From Blattamonas nauphoetae (lineage: Eukaryota > Preaxostyla > Oxymonadida), in the NCBI GenBank assembly GCA_033064195.1, contig JARBJD010000572.1, positions 1 to 32,354 of the forward strand: 32,354 bases of DNA, read 5' to 3'. Under the pieces are notes generated by a model. It did not search any database, was not told the DNA's origin, and saw only the letters and a program-made list of their open reading frames with translations. The position numbers and the translations under genes were made by a program. This document shows, one piece after another, positions 28,772-32,354 of the stretch (position 1 is its first letter; the number at the start of each line of letters is the position of its first letter).

Positions 28772-31624
28772 TCACAACTCAAGACGTTTCTTCATTCCCT
28801 TTCGCACGGCACGTGGAACCATCATTGATGGTTTTGGAGCAACAGTCTTTGGCTGGTCTGACTCCGCTTCAACTGGGAGATCAGATGTTTCTAATTGTTT
28901 CCCACGATGCATTTCTTCTCTCCTCTCCTTCCTCGTGGGACCTTCTTGCTGGTGTTGGTGATGGACAGGCTGTTCCCAGTGTTCTTTGTGTTCCTTCCGA
29001 TGGAACTTGTCTCTCTGGTCCTTCTGCACCGGAGGCCTTTCGCGCGGCCCCTTTGGCTTTGAAATGGTCAGCTTAATCGGCACTCCGTTGACCTTCGCCC
29101 CGTTCTTGAGCAACCCCTGCTCCATCGCCTCTTTTGAGTGGAACTCGATGTACCCGTAGCCAAGCAGCTCCCCGTTCAGATTGCGATTGAGACGAACTTC
29201 CTTCACACTGCCCTCTTCAAACACAGCAGACACATCGTCTTCATTCGCTGTCACAGGAATCTGTTTGGCAAAGAGGGTGTTGACGTCGGTGTACAGGAAC
29301 GATTCTGGGTCGTCAGTGACTCGCTCAGTCTGCATCGTTTTGGAGTGATCGTCGGTGACGTAGTCTTCGATCTCGGCGAGTTTCCTCTTCCGACCGACCT
29401 CGAGCGGGATGTAGTCCAAATCCATCTCGGCGTCTGCCGGCTCCTTCACCATCGCTGGCTCTTCATTCAGTGGTTGCTGGTGTTGGAGGGGCGCGTCTGC
29501 TCCTCCGTTTCTGATTCGGTGTGCATTCAAGTCTCGCAGCTTCTGTTCGACACGGAGAGTCGCCTGTGTGATCTGTCCCACGTCCAAACAGTGTCGCTCT
29601 TCGAACTCGATCCATCTCCTTCCAACTTCGTCGATTCCGACGGCTCCAAAGGCCAGTCCAGTTTTGAAGATTGAGCGAGCCCACGAGTAGTTTCCTGATT
29701 CGATGGCCAAATTCGAAAAGAACAGATAGACCTTCCGTTGGTCTTCCCAACTTCTCGGAGGATGACCTCACACTCCTTGTGAGCAACGTCGGGTGTTTGG
29801 GCAAAATTGACCAGAAAGGCACAGAACTCCCAGTCGATACGCCGGAACGGATCGAACTTGGGTGGAGAGCCGTGAATCTGAAAAGCTGCGGGATTCGAAA
29901 TGATGGCCCTCACAAACGAAAAGGCTGCCAAAATGGAAGCGACGATCTCAGAAGGGGCGGGCGGGAGGGCGGAAGTCGAACACACTGTCGGGTCCCAAAG
30001 CGTTCTTCGGCCGCTTCTTCTTCTCCGAGTCGTCGGCGGAAGAGAGGAGGGAGCAAGAATGGGGTCGCGATGAGAACGGATGACCAATCGGAGGTACTCC
30101 AGGAGGAGAGGAAGTCGGGTGTCTTCTTCGGGGATTGTGAAGGGATCTTTCGTGAGAAGGCACTTCTGCGGGGCGACTGGACGTGTCGGAGTTGACGGAG
30201 AGAAGCGAGGAGGGTCGTCTCCACTTCTCCAAGTCTGTTTGGATCGTACGCGAGATCAGACCGATGCGTGGCGAGATTGGCTGGGATGTAAGTGTCCTCG
30301 AGTTCCTTCCAATGGAGGAACTGCACATGGATCTCAGTCGACGACCGACACATCTTCTTCGCTCGTTCGAAAATGTCAGTCAACATCAAACTCTTCGACA
30401 GATGAATGGCCTGCCTTTCGGCGTTTGTAATTCTGGGTTTGGGTGTGTCTGGTTGCGTGATTCGCTTTGAGGCGAGTTGGTAATCAGTCTCAATCTTCAC
30501 AAATTGGGTCTGGACAAAGTTGACATAGCGGAGCCAGAGAGGAGCGTTGTTGTAGAGGAACCACAAAGCGCTGAGGGATGAAGGGGAAGAAGAATACACA
30601 CCGCTCAAAGACAGAGACAACTCGGCGAGTGAACGAGAACGGGATGGTTGTTGCTTTTGGTTTGGTTCCTTCGTTTGCGCGTCTGATGACGTGGTCAAGG
30701 TATTCTGACCACTTTTCTTCCATTGGGTTGGCTTCCGTTGCAGAGTTGAGAGCAATCTCAAACCTTTTCACATCTCCAACGACATCCATAGCCTGTAAAG
30801 AACAGAAAAATAGGAGAAGAACAAACACTTTGGAAAGAGGGGTAATTGGATATTTAGCTTCCAGTGCTTCTTTCATAACAACTTGCTTCTCTGCATTAGT
30901 CAAATCAATGAAAGTTGATTCTCGCTGAAAGAAAGCGTCTGAGGAAGTTCGGATGTGTTTTGCCAAAGATGATGCTCAATGAAAACATCTCTCAATGAGA
31001 ACATTGGAATTTGAAGTTGATTTAAAACACCTGCAAAGATGGTAAAGGAAATGATTAGACGATAAAGTTAGAATTGAGAGAGAAGCAAACTGTTTCAATC
31101 GTTGAAGCAATTGTTGACGCAATAGCTTTCCGACCATCTGTTTCTTCGAGAGAAAGCAGAAAATCTGTCATTGGAGGAGTTTGAGCTGGTTTGTTATCAG
31201 AGTCTTCTTTTATTTCACAATAGATGAAGTCCCTGAAGAATCTTTCAAGAAATGCTCGGTATTGATGCCAAAGAATCGATCCCTGCAAAGAAAAATGACA
31301 TGCAGAAACAAAAGCATACATTGTGAAAATTATCTCCACATTGGGCAATTCCTCGTTCATAGATCGTAGAAATTGAAGTGAGCTTCTCCTGAAGAATTCC
31401 CAGTGAGAGAACGGACGAAAGGAGACATTTTTCCATAGATTGTGCATAAAGCTATCAGAGGAAATAGAGAACGGATAGTATGACAGAAACAATGAAGGAG
31501 TTGATACCAGCCATATTTCTGGGGTTCTATAGTCCTTGACGATTTCATCAAACTTTTGATTCACATCTTCCAATGAGTGATCGAGGAGAGAGAATTGGCG
31601 TAATTTATCGAGAACTGAGGACAT
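28772..31624 (-). CDS. SART3/Prp24-like U4/U6 recycling factor (HAT repeats + RRM), multi-exon
   Basis: ATG at 31624 (Met-Ser-Ser-Val-Leu). The N-terminal and middle exons carry HAT-type helical repeats: IYERGIAQC.., LWHQYRAFLERFF, EEKWSEYLDHVIRRA, LWLRYVNFVQTQF, NLAIESGNYSWARSIF, RRWIEFEERHC. The last exon carries an RRM (RNP2-like TLFAKQIP, RNP1-like LGYGYIEF), a charged Arg/Glu/His tail and a terminal MMVPRAVRK motif like the Lsm-contacting end of SART3/Prp24. Introns read clearly: 30793-30828 (36 nt), 31283-31319 (37 nt) and 31452-31507 (56 nt), all GT-AG with pyrimidine-rich 3' ends. Other joins (near 29.73, 30.1, 30.55 and 31.0 kb) are needed but not fixed here. Known family role: reannealing U4 and U6 snRNA in the nucleus. 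It starts 165 bp from a divergent gene. Confidence 0.8.
30793..30828 (-). other. Intron, 36 nt, in the SART3-like gene
   Basis: GTGTTTG...TTCTTTACAG on the minus strand, between ...ProLeuSerLys and AlaMetAspVal, phase 0. Confidence 0.75.
31283..31319 (-). other. Intron, 37 nt, in the SART3-like gene
   Basis: GTATGC...TTTCTTTGCAG on the minus strand. It joins FHN to GSILWHQY within a HAT repeat. Confidence 0.8.
31452..31507 (-). other. Intron, 56 nt, in the SART3-like gene
   Basis: GTATCAAC...CTCTGATAG on the minus strand. It joins PEIWL to LYAQSMEKC and opens the continuous frame downstream. Confidence 0.75.
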
Positions 31625-31788
31625 GGACGTGATCAACCAACTTTTTTCTTTTCATTCCATTAGCGCTGAAAATGCAAGGATACCTGTCATCGTGTGTCTG
31701 AATAATAAAAGGCGCGTTGATAGAGAAAGTATAAATTGCCTTTGAATTGATCGGTCAAACAAATTAGGTGGACTCAGGGGCCGATCTC
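31625..31788. promoter_or_regulatory. Divergent intergenic region between two host genes
   Basis: Only 164 bp separate the starts of the SART3-like and wolframin-like genes, so the promoters must be shared or back to back. It is AT-rich with TATAAATTG near 31730, and lacks the TTTTTTATTTT motif of the Polinton genes. Confidence 0.5.
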
Positions 31789-32354
31789 ATGACACTGAAG
31801 AAACCGACGCCATATGTATATACGCCTCGCCCACCAAATAGCATTTCTCTTGAAGAGTATCTTGAACAGTGTGGGACTGGATTTAAACAACATGTTGACC
31901 AAGTGTTCGTTGATTCATTTCGAGGACATGGGGTGGAGTGGGAAGGAATCGTCACGCAGATCGCCAAAAATCATCTCAAAATCTGGATGAATCCCACCGA
32001 CTCACGTTATTCCATGTCAGATCTAACAGTAAACTTCGCCGAAATCATCATCAACTCGTATCCAACGAAACCAAAACTTTGGAAAAAGTTCACCTTCAGA
32101 GCGATTCTGAATTCGTATGGTGTGCATTTTTCTTTGATTATTTCTTGTTGTTGTTCTGATTTGTTAGGTTCGAGCGGTAATCATGTCCTCTCTTTACAAA
32201 ACCAGATGACCCAATTGATGAACCACGAATCACATATCTGGAATACCTCTCGTACTTTTCAGCATCATCTCGCAACTCTTCTCAGCGATCTTATCAGCTA
32301 TTTTGGCATAACCGTCGAGATTAACGTCACTTTTACTCTTCGCGACAAACTCCG
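31789..32354 (+). CDS. Wolframin C-terminal-like protein, 5' part (runs off window)
   Basis: ATG at 31789, the first after an in-frame stop. Exon one (31789-32119) reads MTLKKPTPYVYTPRPPNSIS, then LEEYLEQCG, FVDSFRGHGVEWEGIVTQIA, LKIWMNPTDSRYSMSDLTV, then a WKKFTFRAIL strand. A GT-AG intron of 48 nt (32120-32167, 3' end TTTGTTAG) keeps frame into GSSGNHVLSLQNQ and a helix HHLATLLSDLISYFGITVEI. The order 'EYL..C ... G..VEWEG.V ... strand ... F.A.L' resembles the C-terminal OB-fold-like region of wolframin, an ER protein. The first residues show no signal peptide or transmembrane segment, so this would be a stand-alone version of the domain. The similarity is by eye and moderate. The gene is cut by the window edge. 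Confidence 0.45.
   Translation, partial: MTLKKPTPYVYTPRPPNSISLEEYLEQCGTGFKQHVDQVFVDSFRGHGVEWEGIVTQIAKNHLKIWMNPTDSRYSMSDLTVNFAEIIINSYPTKPKLWKKFTFRAILNSYGVHFSLIISCCCSDLLGSSGNHVLSLQNQMTQLMNHESHIWNTSRTFQHHLATLLSDLISYFGITVEINVTFTLRDKL
32120..32167 (+). other. Intron, 48 nt, in the wolframin-like gene
   Basis: GTGTGCATTT...TTTGTTAG, splitting a Gly codon (TAT G | GT TCG). Confidence 0.75.

Noticed and set aside
1-32354. CRISPR array or bacterial operon
   Set aside because: No regularly spaced short repeats with unique spacers; spliceosomal introns and Polinton genes show eukaryotic DNA.

Overview
The window is nuclear DNA of a compact, intron-bearing protist. Both outer flanks carry host genes, and almost everything between about 0.67 and 26.68 kb is one Polinton/Maverick-type virus-like element that has itself been hit by at least three other insertions. 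The host genes have very short GT-AG introns (36, 37, 48 and 56 nt read directly). Debris of beta-helix (polymorphic-outer-membrane-protein-like) surface protein genes is present. Together with the Polinton this would fit an anaerobic excavate such as an oxymonad (Blattamonas-like) or a relative; the taxon is inference only.

Layout. 1-671: end of an unrecognised minus-strand host gene. 672-26678: the Polinton, about 26.0 kb, with nearly identical inverted terminal repeats of about 1.57 kb (672-2247 and 25106-26678). Each repeat carries one copy of the same inward-reading gene. Inside lie, left to right: a 136-aa protein, two paralogous capsid-like proteins, two small 'MAPG' proteins, an unknown gene split by a MITE, a 321-aa protein, a packaging ATPase (the only clear plus-strand gene of the core), a 128-aa protein, a retroviral-type integrase, and a protein-primed DNA polymerase B that is broken in about six places and carries an HNH-like zinc module. 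Nearly every element gene is preceded, within about 0-30 nt of its ATG, by the same AT-rich motif (consensus TTTTTTATTTTNTATAA), which is absent upstream of the host genes.

Nested insertions. (1) 2795-5962, 3.17 kb, with TTACCCTGAGC termini and a perfect 8-bp target duplication CATATCGT. It is a hAT-sized, transposase-less DNA transposon loaded with beta-helix gene debris and a 140-bp tandem repeat, inserted at the 3' end of the first capsid-like gene. (2) 10605-11201, a 597-bp MITE with 132-bp terminal inverted repeats and TA flanks. (3) 11503-16309, 4.8 kb of GC-richer host-like coding debris bounded by a perfect 25-bp inverted repeat. Removing the three leaves about 17.4 kb, a normal Polinton length, so the element looks like a standard one that was later colonised.

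Right flank, 26679-32354: about 1.1 kb without a gene (it includes a probable decayed cousin of the MITE), then an adaptin-like gene ending in an MLLE/PABC domain, a multi-exon SART3/Prp24-type splicing factor (HAT repeats plus RRM), and, divergent from it, the start of a wolframin-C-terminal-like gene that runs off the window. As a unit the Polinton would have encoded its own replication (PolB), integration, packaging and capsid. Its polymerase is now broken, so it is best read as a fossil of moderate to young age: its end repeats are still nearly identical.
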